NCBI GenBank assembly: GCA_036265345.1
Contig: DATAPE010000049.1
Span: 1 to 14,337, forward strand
Direction of reading: 5' to 3'
DNA: 14,337 nt
Source: DATAPE01 sp036265345
GTDB taxonomy: Bacteria; Actinomycetota; CADDZG01; WHSQ01
Each line of letters begins with the position of its first letter. The first letter of the stretch is position 1. The position numbers and the translations under genes were made by a program. The notes beneath the pieces were generated by a model. The model saw nothing but the letters and a program-made list of their open reading frames with translations, was not told the origin of the DNA and made no database searches. This document shows, piece by piece, positions 6,224 to 13,800 of the stretch.

Positions 6224-6229
6224 ACGGTA
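6224..6229 (-). promoter_or_regulatory. Candidate -10 box of a leaderless promoter for the 55-residue zinc ribbon
   Basis: On the minus strand TACCGT is followed by 6 bases (CTTCTA) and then the ATG at 6217. This is the same geometry as at 1655 and 5463, with no competing ribosome site. No clear -35 box was found. Confidence 0.5.
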
Positions 6230-6262
6230 GCCTGCTTTCGCTCCCGAATCCACCCTGTCTGT

Positions 6263-6272
6263 CCTCCGGAGG
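6263..6272. repeat. 10-bp perfect palindrome in a divergent intergenic region
   Basis: CCTCCGGAGG is a perfect palindrome between the 55-residue zinc-ribbon gene (start 6217, -) and the FAD oxidoreductase gene (start 6356, +). It could be an operator half-site pair, but it is GC-rich and contains SD-like and anti-SD-like halves, so chance is possible. Confidence 0.25.
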
Positions 6273-6355
6273 TTCGATTGGTTAGCTACAAAGGCACGTC
6301 CCCGACGCTTCGCTACCGCCGTGTTCGCCCTTCCAACCTGGGGAGTAGCTGAGCG

Positions 6356-7918
6356 ATGTCCTACGACGCGGTGATCATCGGAGCCGGGCACAACGGTCTC
6401 GTCTGCGCGGCCTACCTCGGGCGCGCCGGTCTGAAGGTGCTGGTGGTGGAGCGCACCGACCGCATCGGGGGTGCCTGCGTTACCGAAGAGCTGTTCCCGG
6501 GGTTCCGGATCTCGACGGCGTCCTATGCGCTGTCGCTGCTCCTGCCGGAGATCATGTCGGAGCTGGAGTTGGGGCTCGACATCCGTCCGAAAGACCCCGA
6601 AGCGTTCGCGCCGAGCGAAGACGGCGGGGGCCTCCTCATGTGGAGGGACCCCGCTCGCCGGCACGAGGCGATCAGCGCGATCTCTCCTCACGATGCCGAT
6701 GCATACCCGCGCTTCGAAGAGCTCTTCGAAGAAGCATCGAGACGCTTTCGTCCGCTGCTCGCGTATCCGGCGACGCGGAGGCAGGTCCGTCGCGCCTTTC
6801 GCCGATCGGAGGTCGAGGACCTGTTCGACAAGACCGTCGACGGTTCGATAGCAAGTCTGTGCGAGGAGTATTTCGAGTCGGAATTGATCCAGGGTATGCG
6901 CGCGTCACAAGGGATCATCGGGTCCGCTGCCGGCCCCCGGACACCGGGCACCGCCTATCTGTACCTGCACCATGCATTCGGTCTGGCTACCGGGGAGGCG
7001 GGGGTCTGGGGATTGGTACGCGGCGGGATGGGCGCGATAACGCGCGCTCTTGCCGAACGGGTGCGCGCCGCGGGTGGCGAGATCCGGCTCGAGGCCGAGG
7101 TCGACCACTTGAAGCTCAAGGACCGCAGCGTTGGCGGCGTAGTGCTTAAGTCGGGCGAAGAGATCGACGCGCCGGTCGTGTGTTCGAACGCGGACCCGAA
7201 GCGAACCGCGGCCCTTGTCGCGGATGGAGCTCTGCCGCCGGAGTTCGTGGAGGACGTCCGTTTGCTTCCCACCGCGGGCACCGTGGTCAAGGTGAACTGC
7301 GCGCTCGGCGATCTTCCTCGCTTTACCGGGATGGAGAGGTTCGACGGTCCCGGCCCGGAGCACAAAGCGACGATCACGGTCGCGCCTTCGATCGATTACC
7401 TGGAGGAGGCGTGCAGATCGGCGGCGGAGGGCAGGCCCGCGGAACGGATGTTCTGCGAGGCCTGGATCCAGTCGGCTACAGAATCCGGTCTCGCCCCCGA
7501 GGGCAAGCACACGCTGTCGATCTTCGCCCAGTACGCGCCGTACGAGCTGGCGGAAGGGTCGTGGGACTCGCGGCGCGAGGAGATCGGCGATCTCGTGCTG
7601 GCGGCGATCGAGCGCTACGCGCCGGGATTGACCGACCTCGTCGAAGATCGGCTGGTGCTCGGCCCCCCCGACCTCGAGGCTCGCTTCGGGCTCACCGGCG
7701 GCAACATCTTCCACGGCGAGCTGCTGCCCGACTGGTTGTTCGACAAGCGGCCCGCCTCGACCTGGCACCGGCACCGTCTTCCCGTCTCCGGCTTCTATCT
7801 ATGTGGGTCGGGCGCCCACCCGGGCGGAGGGGTGTGCGGCGCGCCGGGACGCAACGCGGCCCGCGCCGTGCTCGAAGATGCGGTGGCGGTGGGGGCGTCA
7901 GAGCGTGCCTCGGTTTGA
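6356..7918 (+). CDS. Phytoene desaturase / PYROXD2-like FAD-dependent oxidoreductase
   Basis: The 520-residue protein is a two-dinucleotide-binding-domain flavoprotein. VIIGAGHNG (6-14) is the FAD-binding GxGxxG motif, Glu32 (VVERTDRIGGA, 30-40) is the ribose-binding acidic residue, and the C-terminal GSGAHPGGGV (484-493) is the second FAD signature shared by CrtI and PYROXD2 proteins. Length and the GAGHNGLVCAAYL start fit the PYROXD2-like branch better than carotenoid CrtI enzymes. No crtB or other carotenoid genes are adjacent, so carotenoid synthesis is not supported. The reaction is unknown, and probably a desaturation or oxidation of a hydrophobic substrate. The ATG at 6356 has GGGGAG (6340-6345) 10 bases upstream. 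The 138-bp gap to the divergent 55-residue gene holds the palindrome CCTCCGGAGG at 6263-6272. No signal peptide is seen. Confidence 0.88.
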   Translation: MSYDAVIIGAGHNGLVCAAYLGRAGLKVLVVERTDRIGGACVTEELFPGFRISTASYALSLLLPEIMSELELGLDIRPKDPEAFAPSEDGGGLLMWRDPARRHEAISAISPHDADAYPRFEELFEEASRRFRPLLAYPATRRQVRRAFRRSEVEDLFDKTVDGSIASLCEEYFESELIQGMRASQGIIGSAAGPRTPGTAYLYLHHAFGLATGEAGVWGLVRGGMGAITRALAERVRAAGGEIRLEAEVDHLKLKDRSVGGVVLKSGEEIDAPVVCSNADPKRTAALVADGALPPEFVEDVRLLPTAGTVVKVNCALGDLPRFTGMERFDGPGPEHKATITVAPSIDYLEEACRSAAEGRPAERMFCEAWIQSATESGLAPEGKHTLSIFAQYAPYELAEGSWDSRREEIGDLVLAAIERYAPGLTDLVEDRLVLGPPDLEARFGLTGGNIFHGELLPDWLFDKRPASTWHRHRLPVSGFYLCGSGAHPGGGVCGAPGRNAARAVLEDAVAVGASERASV

Positions 7919-7949
7919 CTGCGCTTCGTAGTTGAATGGTGGACGCAGC

Positions 7950-7975
7950 GTTTACGGTCGGTTCATAGCGGGTAG
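7950..7975 (+). promoter_or_regulatory. Possible SigF/SigB-type stress promoter for the DUF6458-like gene
   Basis: GTTT (7950-7953), 16 bases, then GGGTAG (7970-7975) fits the actinobacterial SigF/SigB consensus GTTT-N14-17-GGGTAT at 9 of 10 fixed positions. The transcript would start near 7982, leaving a leader of about 60 bases that carries the strong ribosome site of the gene at 8046. The match sits in the only 127-bp non-coding gap before that gene. Confidence 0.45.
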
Positions 7976-8029
7976 ATGAGAGCCCGACCCATTCGATCCT
8001 CTTTCGAGCGCGGATGGGGGGAGAGGACG

Positions 8030-8038
8030 AGGAGGTGA
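8030..8038 (+). promoter_or_regulatory. Near-ideal Shine-Dalgarno of the DUF6458-like gene
   Basis: AGGAGGTGA is fully complementary to the 3' end of 16S rRNA and sits 7 bases before the ATG at 8046. It is the strongest ribosome site in the window and suggests high translation of this small membrane protein. Confidence 0.8.
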
Positions 8039-8045
8039 AAGACCT

Positions 8046-8276
8046 ATGGGTATCGGTGTGAGCTTGTTCTTGATAGCGGTGGGCGCGATCTTGACGTTCG
8101 CCGTCAACGTGACCACCAGCGGCAGCGGGATTGACCTGAACACGGTTGGAGTCATCCTGATGATCGTTGGCGGCATCGGGCTGCTGTTGTCGCTCCTGTT
8201 CTGGAGCAGCTTCGCTCCATGGGGGCCGGGACGCAGACGCGAGGAAACGGTAGTGCGCGACCGCGAGGTTCTCTAG
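8046..8276 (+). CDS. Small two-helix membrane protein, DUF6458-like
   Basis: The 76-residue protein has two hydrophobic helices, about 3-20 (IGVSLFLIAVGAILTFAV) and 31-52 (TVGVILMIVGGIGLLLSLLF), joined by a short polar Ser/Gly loop. A basic-acidic tail (GRRREETVVRDREVL) follows and is probably cytoplasmic. The MGIGVSLFLIAVGAIL start and the DLNTVGVILMIVGGIG segment match DUF6458, a short actinobacterial membrane family of unknown role. The start is set by AGGAGGTGA 7 bases upstream. A possible SigF/SigB-type promoter lies at 7950-7975, which would make it a stress or stationary-phase protein. It is monocistronic: the next gene is convergent and a strong hairpin terminator lies 33 bp after the stop codon. 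Confidence 0.8.
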   Translation: MGIGVSLFLIAVGAILTFAVNVTTSGSGIDLNTVGVILMIVGGIGLLLSLLFWSSFAPWGPGRRREETVVRDREVL

Positions 8277-8309
8277 CGAAGACGACTACAACGAACTAGA
8301 AGGATCCGA

Positions 8310-8342
8310 TGAGGGCGGGACGGGAGACCGGGCCCGCCCTCA
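8310..8342 (+). terminator. Hairpin terminator between convergent genes
   Basis: TGAGGGCGGG (8310-8319) pairs perfectly over 10 bp with CCCGCCCTCA (8333-8342), with a 13-base loop. On the + strand it is followed by GTCTTTGTCTGT, a loose T-rich stretch. It lies 33 bp after the DUF6458-like stop codon. Its right arm contains the stop codon of the convergent gene (8340-8342), so the same hairpin may also act on leftward transcripts. Confidence 0.7.
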
Positions 8343-9215
8343 GTCTTTGTCTGTCCCCGCGGGAAGCTTCCCGATGATCTCGGTGACCACGGCGGAGTAA
8401 TCGAGGTCCGACAGGCCCGCGGCGTCCGCCCGCTCGAACCACGCTCGGGCGGCTTCGGCCACCTTCAGCTCGACCCCCAAGCGCTCCGCCGCTTCGGTGA
8501 CCAGCCCCATGTCCTTCGCGGCCAGGCCGAGCTTGAAGTTGGGCTTGTAGGTGCCCGACTCGATGTTCGAGCGCTTGCCCTTCGCGGTCACGGCGATGGG
8601 TGACTGCACCAATACGTCGAGGACGTTGCTCCGGTCGAGCCCGAGGCCCTCCGCCAGGGACAGCGCCTCACCGAGCGCGGTCATCACCGCGCCCAGCGTC
8701 GAGTTCACCACCAGTTTCACGCCGGCGCCGTGACCGAGCGCGCCGATGTGTGACACCGTGCCGAAGGTTCCGAGCAGATCCTTCCACCGACCTACCACCT
8801 CGGCATCGCCACCGGTCAGGACCTTCAGCTCACCGTTCGTCGCCTGCGGGATGCTTCCCAGCACCGGCGCGTCGAGCATCGTGACCCCCGCCGGCAACCC
8901 CTTCGCTATCTCGTGCACGACCTCCGGGCCGATGGTCGACATCTCGATCAGGGTGGCGCCGGCGTGCATCGCGGCCGCCACTCCATCGTCGCCGGCGACG
9001 ACGGACCGGACGGCTTCGGGGGTCGCCAGCATCGTGATGACCGCCTCGGCCCCCGTGGCGGCCTGAGCGGGGGAGTCGGCCACCGTTGCACCGGACAAAG
9101 ATCCCGCTTTCTCTCGGGTGCGGTTCCACGCGCGCACGTCATAACCAGCATCCACAAGCCGCTGAGCCATGGGCAGGCCCATCAGCCCGAGGCCGCAAAA
9201 CGCAACCGTCGTCAT
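8340..9215 (-). CDS. 3-hydroxyisobutyrate dehydrogenase-like NAD(P)-dependent oxidoreductase
   Basis: The 291-residue protein is a beta-hydroxyacid dehydrogenase. CGLGLMGLPMA (7-17) is the Rossmann GxGxxG motif, and AWNRT (29-33) with Asn31-Arg32 suggests NADP. The catalytic lysine is Lys167 in GHGAGVKLVVN (161-171), followed by Asn171, and LAAKDMGL (231-238) is the conserved late motif with Lys234. The usual substrate-binding DAPVSGG is DAPVLGS here (115-121), so classical 3-hydroxyisobutyrate or tartronate semialdehyde activity should not be assumed. An imine-reductase or GLYR-type substrate is another possibility. The start is firm: AGGAGG lies 6 bases before the ATG and fuses with the TGA of the upstream carboxypeptidase gene, 10 bp away, so the two are co-transcribed and probably coupled. 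The protein is cytoplasmic. Confidence 0.88.
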   Translation of the reverse strand: MTTVAFCGLGLMGLPMAQRLVDAGYDVRAWNRTREKAGSLSGATVADSPAQAATGAEAVITMLATPEAVRSVVAGDDGVAAAMHAGATLIEMSTIGPEVVHEIAKGLPAGVTMLDAPVLGSIPQATNGELKVLTGGDAEVVGRWKDLLGTFGTVSHIGALGHGAGVKLVVNSTLGAVMTALGEALSLAEGLGLDRSNVLDVLVQSPIAVTAKGKRSNIESGTYKPNFKLGLAAKDMGLVTEAAERLGVELKVAEAARAWFERADAAGLSDLDYSAVVTEIIGKLPAGTDKD

Positions 9216-9225
9216 AGTTGCCTCC

Positions 9226-10431
9226 TCACGGGGCGTGCCTCCATATCGTTCGCACGATCCGGTCTTCGACCAAGGCGGCTTCGTCCTTGCTCATCCCGTG
9301 GTCCAGGATCGAGAACCTTGCCCACCTGTCGCTCGTCCGCAGCCACAGCCATCCCGACAACGCGGAGATGCCGTCGAGTGTCCCGGTCTTAGCGCGCACC
9401 GGTACGCCCGCTAGCCGGTCGTCGAGGGTGCCTTCGCCACCGGTGGGAAGAGCCCCGCGCAGGACCGGCCCCCACGAGCTTCTGCTGGCTACGCCGAGCA
9501 GTCGCACGATGCCTCGGGTGGTAACCCTGTCGGCATAGGACAGCCCCGAGGCGTCGTACGCCGTGATCGTCACGCCGTGAGATCGCGCCCAGGATGAGAT
9601 CGCACGCGCCGCCTTGACGATGGTTCCCGGCCGTCCGTACCGCTCGACTCCGAGCCGTTTGCCGAGGACTTCCGCGAAGAAGTTGGACGACTTGCGGTCC
9701 ATGTAGCGCAGCAGCGTCCATAACGGCCGCGAGCTGACATGGGTTATCTCTCGAAGCCCGGTGGGAGGGATCCCGGCCCGGGCGGAGCGCGTGACGGTTA
9801 CTCCGAGCTTCTTCAACTTCCGGGTAAGTGCCGCAGCGGCTCGTCGCTCGGGATCGCTGATATGCCGGTTGTCGGCGACATTGCCGTTGAATGTCAGCGC
9901 CGACGGAAGGGCGACCTCGTCGCGAGGGAAGTCATGCTTCCAACCGAACGCGAACCAATCGTGATCGAAGTAACCGGTGCTTCCCATCACTCGGCCGTGG
10001 ATCGAAGTGACGCCCTCCTTCTTTATCTTGCGTGCGAGTCTCCCCAGTCGGGTGGCGCCAAAGGGCAGCGACGAAGCGAAGTCTCCGGCCTCTGCCACCG
10101 AGGGATCGCCGCGGCCCAGGATCCACAGGTTCCCGTGGATCACCGATCCCCCGGAGCGAGCCTCGGCGAAGGTGGGAAGGCGGAAGTCCGGCCCCAACTT
10201 GTGCAGCAGAGCCATAGAGAGGACCAGTTTCATATTGGAAGCGGGAGCGCGCCGCTGCGTAGCGGCATACGCGTAAAGTCGCCGGTGGTGGGCGCGCACC
10301 GATACGGAAACCGAACGACGTCCGATCGTGTTGCCGATCCTCTGTTTCCACGCCGCCCGCGCGTGCGCCGCGACCGGAAAGAACGTCACGAGAACGAAGG
10401 TTGCGAAAACTGCTGCGGTGCTGCGGCGCAT
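9226..10431 (-). CDS. dacB: D-alanyl-D-alanine carboxypeptidase/endopeptidase, PBP4 (peptidase S13) type
   Basis: The 401-residue protein trims or cleaves peptide cross-links of peptidoglycan outside the membrane. Residues 1-24 form a signal peptide (basic MRRS, hydrophobic core, cleavage near AHA-RA). The three penicillin-binding motifs are present: SNMK with nucleophile Ser65 and Lys68, SSN (Ser248-x-Asn250), and KTG (348-350) inside RAKTGTLDGISALSG. The FNGN (181-184) and DASGLSYAD (293-301) segments are typical of S13 enzymes. At 401 residues it is shorter than E. coli PBP4 (about 477), so the accessory domain inserted between SxxK and SxN is reduced, as in many actinobacterial DacB proteins. 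No clear ribosome site precedes the ATG. The 82-residue gene ends 11 bp upstream, so translation may depend on coupling. The next gene starts 10 bp downstream. Confidence 0.9.
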   Translation of the reverse strand: MRRSTAAVFATFVLVTFFPVAAHARAAWKQRIGNTIGRRSVSVSVRAHHRRLYAYAATQRRAPASNMKLVLSMALLHKLGPDFRLPTFAEARSGGSVIHGNLWILGRGDPSVAEAGDFASSLPFGATRLGRLARKIKKEGVTSIHGRVMGSTGYFDHDWFAFGWKHDFPRDEVALPSALTFNGNVADNRHISDPERRAAAALTRKLKKLGVTVTRSARAGIPPTGLREITHVSSRPLWTLLRYMDRKSSNFFAEVLGKRLGVERYGRPGTIVKAARAISSWARSHGVTITAYDASGLSYADRVTTRGIVRLLGVASRSSWGPVLRGALPTGGEGTLDDRLAGVPVRAKTGTLDGISALSGWLWLRTSDRWARFSILDHGMSKDEAALVEDRIVRTIWRHAP

Positions 10432-10442
10432 GCCGCTAAGTC

Positions 10443-10691
10443 TTAATCCGACTCGCTGGTGTCGTCGAACAGAGTGGGATCGTTCCGGAAGAACGAGAGT
10501 TGTTTGCTGCTCACCTTGGTCGTCGGCGGCCGGTCGATCTCGACGGCCAGGCGGTGGTAGCCCTGCTCCCGGGCGAGCTGGAGGGCCCTCTTACGGGCTC
10601 GGGCCTTCTCAGCCTCGAGGCGCCGTTCGGCTTCGCCTATGGCTTCGTCGATCAGCTCCCGTTCCCACTCCGGCAGGGGTGGACGTTCCAT
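10443..10691 (-). CDS. Unrecognised 82-residue charged helical protein
   Basis: I do not recognise this protein. It has 82 residues. Residues about 8-45 are rich in Glu, Ala and Arg and should form one long amphipathic helix, perhaps a coiled coil. After a Pro-rich break (RPPTTKV) comes a short C-terminal segment, SSKQLSFFRNDPTLFDD, that looks like a docking peptide. There are no cysteines, signal peptide or membrane segment. The frame is open further upstream, but the ATG at 10691 has GGGAGG 5 bases before it and the extra residues upstream look like translated leader. It is the first gene of a leftward unit with the carboxypeptidase (11 bp gap) and the dehydrogenase. It is divergent from adnA across 163 bp that include a strong hairpin at 10711-10744. 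Confidence 0.68.
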   Translation of the reverse strand: MERPPLPEWERELIDEAIGEAERRLEAEKARARKRALQLAREQGYHRLAVEIDRPPTTKVSSKQLSFFRNDPTLFDDTSESD

Positions 10692-10710
10692 GAGGCCTCC
10701 CGCTGATGGT

Positions 10711-10744
10711 CCTTCCGGGGGCCCGATGGAGCACCCCCGGAGGG
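10711..10744. repeat. 11-bp inverted repeat (strong hairpin) in the adnA divergent intergenic region
   Basis: CCTTCCGGGGG (10711-10721) and CCCCCGGAGGG (10734-10744) pair over 11 positions, with one G-U pair if read on the + strand, around a 12-base loop. It ends 19 bases before the ATG of the 82-residue gene and lies 110 bases before adnA. There is no T-run on either side, so it is not a normal terminator. It could be a leader hairpin of the leftward transcript or an operator. Confidence 0.55.
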
Positions 10745-10792
10745 AGGAGTATGGGGCCACGGTCCCGGAAGAGCCTGGATTTGCTCGACTTT

Positions 10793-10815
10793 CTGTCGCA
10801 CCTGCCCTGTAGCGT
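10793..10815 (+). promoter_or_regulatory. Candidate adnA promoter resembling the PafBC-dependent DNA-damage motif
   Basis: CTGTCGCAC (10793-10801), exactly 8 bases, then TAGCGT (10810-10815). The RecA-NDp/PafBC motif of actinobacteria is TTGTCRGTG-N8-TANNNT. The TGTCR core, the spacing and the -10 box fit, while the first base and the GTG part do not. The transcript would start near 10822, with a leader of about 33 bases before the ATG at 10855. AGGAGAAAAG at 10820-10829 is too far from the ATG to be its ribosome site. Confidence 0.35.
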
Positions 10816-10854
10816 TCCCAGGAGAAAAGAACCTTCACCGGACTCGGGACCACG

Positions 10855-13800
10855 ATGCTAGACACCACCACAATGATCGATCTCGACGAGGCTCAGAGGA
10901 GCGTCGTCGATCATGTCAATGGCGCTCTGTGCGTGTTCGGGGGGCCGGGGACCGGCAAAACCCGGACGCTCGAGGAGCGTTTCGTCCGTCTTGCGCTCAG
11001 CCCCGGCTGCTCGCCCGACCGGATCCTGTTCCTGGTGCCGAACCGGGCCCAGAAGATTGCGCTCCAAGACCGGCTCACCCGCCGCCTGCTCCAGGAAGAG
11101 GGTCTCGCCGCGTTGATCGCGGTGCCTGTCTACACCTGGCACGGCCTTGCCAACCACCTCGTGAGCCGCCACTACGACCGTCTTGCCTACCCGGAACCGC
11201 CGGTGCTGCTCACCAGCCCGGAGCATTGGGGCGATGTGCGCGACGCGCTCGCGTCAGAGAACGAAGCCAACTGGCCACATCACCGTCATCTCTTGCACAA
11301 CCGGGGCTTTGTCGACGAGGTGGTGGACTTCTGCATCCGGGCGGAGCAGCGGGTTCTCGATCTTTCCGAGCTGGACGCGTTGTCCAAGGCGCGGCCCGCG
11401 TGGGCCGAGGTGATCCGCTTCTTCAAAGCCCACCGTGACCGGTTGCGTCGCCGCTCGCGCGTTGATTACCCCAGTCTGCTCGACGACGCGGTGCAGCTGC
11501 TCGCGAATCACGACGACGTTCGCGAAACCTTGCACCGCCGTTTCATCCACGTCCTGGTAGACGATGGCCAGGAGCTGGCTCTCGTGCAGCGGCGTCTTCT
11601 TCACTTCCTGACCCAAGGCGAGCCGAACCGTTCGTTCGTGCTCGCCGGGGACCCCGATTCAGCGGTAGAAACCTTCCGGGGCGCCGACCCGGAGTGGATG
11701 GCGGACTTCGACCGCGACTTCGGCGCCCACGAGACGGTCCTGCTGACGACGTCCTATCGCCTGGGTGAGTCCTATGGCCAGCAGACCAGCGAGCTCATCG
11801 CTCACAACGGCCCCCGGGACACACGGCCCTCAGCGTTCGCCGGCAAGAGCTCTCTCGAGGTGCATCGCTACGGAAACTTTGGCGTCGAAGCCGACGCTAT
11901 CGCCCGCGCTCTGCGCCACGCTCATCTGACCGAGCGCGTGCCTTACGAGGACATGGCGATACTCCTGACGTCCCCGCGCTCCATGCTTCCTCCGCTGGAA
12001 CGAGCCCTGGACGCAGTCGAGGTTCCCTTCTCGATAAGCGCGCCGGATCGGCCGCTCGCCCGCGAGCCGATCGTGCGGGCGTTCGCCGAGCTCGCCCGGT
12101 TCGCATTCGCGGAGGAGCCCGATGACGAAGGTTTGGCCCAACTCCTGCGGTCGCCCCTTATAGGACTCGAGGACGCGACGGTGCGCGAGCTGGAACGTGA
12201 GGCGCGCGTGTCGAAAGGCACGCTGGCGGTGGTAGCGGCCGCCCCCGACACATTCCAGGAAGACAAAGACGTTCAGAACAAGCTCCGCGAACTGATAGAC
12301 CTGCGCGCCCTGCTTCGCTCGAAGCGGGATGCCCCTGCCGACGAGGCCTTCTGGGTCCTGTGGGAACGCTCCCATCTGTGCAACCAGCTGCAGGCAAGCG
12401 CACGCGAGAGTCTCGTTGATCCTGCTAACCGCGACCTTGACGCGCTTGTTGCATTCTCCCGGGCTCTCGGTCGCTTCGTTGAACGCAGACGGGGCAGTGG
12501 GACATTCTCGGAATATCTGCAAGGGATGGGGCGGGCCGACTTCGGTTCGGACCCCTGGCTGCCGCCCGAGCGCGCAGGCGGCGGGGTCACGATCACCAGC
12601 TTTCATGGAGCCAAGGGCCGTGAGTGGTCCATAGTTGCGGTCGCCGGGGTGGTTGACGGCGCCATCCCCAAGGGTCATCGCGCCAGTGGGCTGTTCGATC
12701 CCTACTTCCTCGACGAGACCGATCCGATGACCCGCGCTCGCAAGAACGAGATGGAGGATCGCCGCGTCTTTTATGTCGCGGTCACGCGGGCGACGGCACG
12801 CTGCATCGTGACCACGTCTCCAGGTCCTTCGCGGCGGGGAGAGCCCAGCCGCTTCATCGAAGAGCTGATAGGCGAGCTGCCTCAGGCAGAGATCGCGACT
12901 GCGATGCCACCGCTGACCTTCTCGGAGGCTGCCGCGCGCTATCGCCGGACCCTGTCCGAGGTCACGGCCCCGGAAGGCGAGCGGGTGGCGGCCCTTGCTG
13001 GAATCGCTCGGATTCACGAGCTCGATGCCGGCTGCCGCGGCGCGGATCCAGCGGAGTGGTGGTGGCGATGGGGATGGACCGAGGGGGCGATCCCGATCCG
13101 CGTGCAACAAGATGACCCGGAGGAGAAGCTGCCGCTTGACAAGCTGCGCACCAGCTACTCGCGCATCTCCACATACGACAACTGTGGGCTGCAGTACCTC
13201 TTGTCTGTGGTGCTCGGTCTCGATCCTGAGTCGAGTCACAACATGGCGTTCGGGTCCTGGATCCACAAGATCTTCGAGGAACTCGAAACGGGCATAATTC
13301 CCGTTGAGCCACAGGCTGCGTTTGCTCGTTACGAGGAACTCTTCGACTGGGACGTCTTCCCCAACAGAGCAGTGGCGCGCCAGTTCCATAGGGACGGACA
13401 GATGATGATCTCGCGCTATGGGACCTACTTGAAACCTGGCGAGTCCGTGCGTGCCGAAACGAGTTTCAGGGTCGAGAGAGACGGACACCGCATCACCGGC
13501 CGCATCGACCGCATCGATAAGAAGGGAAAGAACCTGATCGTCAGCGACTACAAGACTTCTCGCCATCCCGTCACGTGGGAGGAGGCCAAGGAATCCCTGC
13601 AGCTCGCTATCTACCATCTCGCTGTAACGAGTGACCCCGAGCTTTCCCAGCTGGGAGAGCCGTCGTCGATGCAGCTCATCTACCCGGGGGCTCCGCTGGT
13701 CAAGAATGACGTCGCCAAGCGCTATCAAAACCCGGACGAGGCCGAGAAAGCCATCGTCCGACTGCCGGCCCTGATCGACGGGGTGCTTGCCGAGGACTTC

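Noticed and set aside
6218..6691. Upstream extension of the 55-residue zinc-ribbon gene to 6691
   Set aside because: It would run antisense through the promoter and first 336 bases of the FAD oxidoreductase gene. The residues added are Arg/His-rich shadow sequence, and the ATG at 6217 has a well-placed -10 box.
6905..7774. A 289-codon open frame on the minus strand, opposite the FAD oxidoreductase gene
   Set aside because: It is antisense to a clear flavoprotein gene, with no recognisable motif and low-complexity Arg/Gly/Leu composition.
10692..10871. Upstream extension of the 82-residue gene to 10871
   Set aside because: It would cross the hairpin and the adnA promoter and overlap the adnA start. 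GGGAGG supports the ATG at 10691.
11830..13728. A 632-codon open frame on the minus strand, opposite adnA
   Set aside because: It lies wholly antisense to a gene with complete helicase and nuclease motifs. Its translation shows no domain and has the Arg/Gly/His-rich look of a shadow frame in GC-rich DNA.
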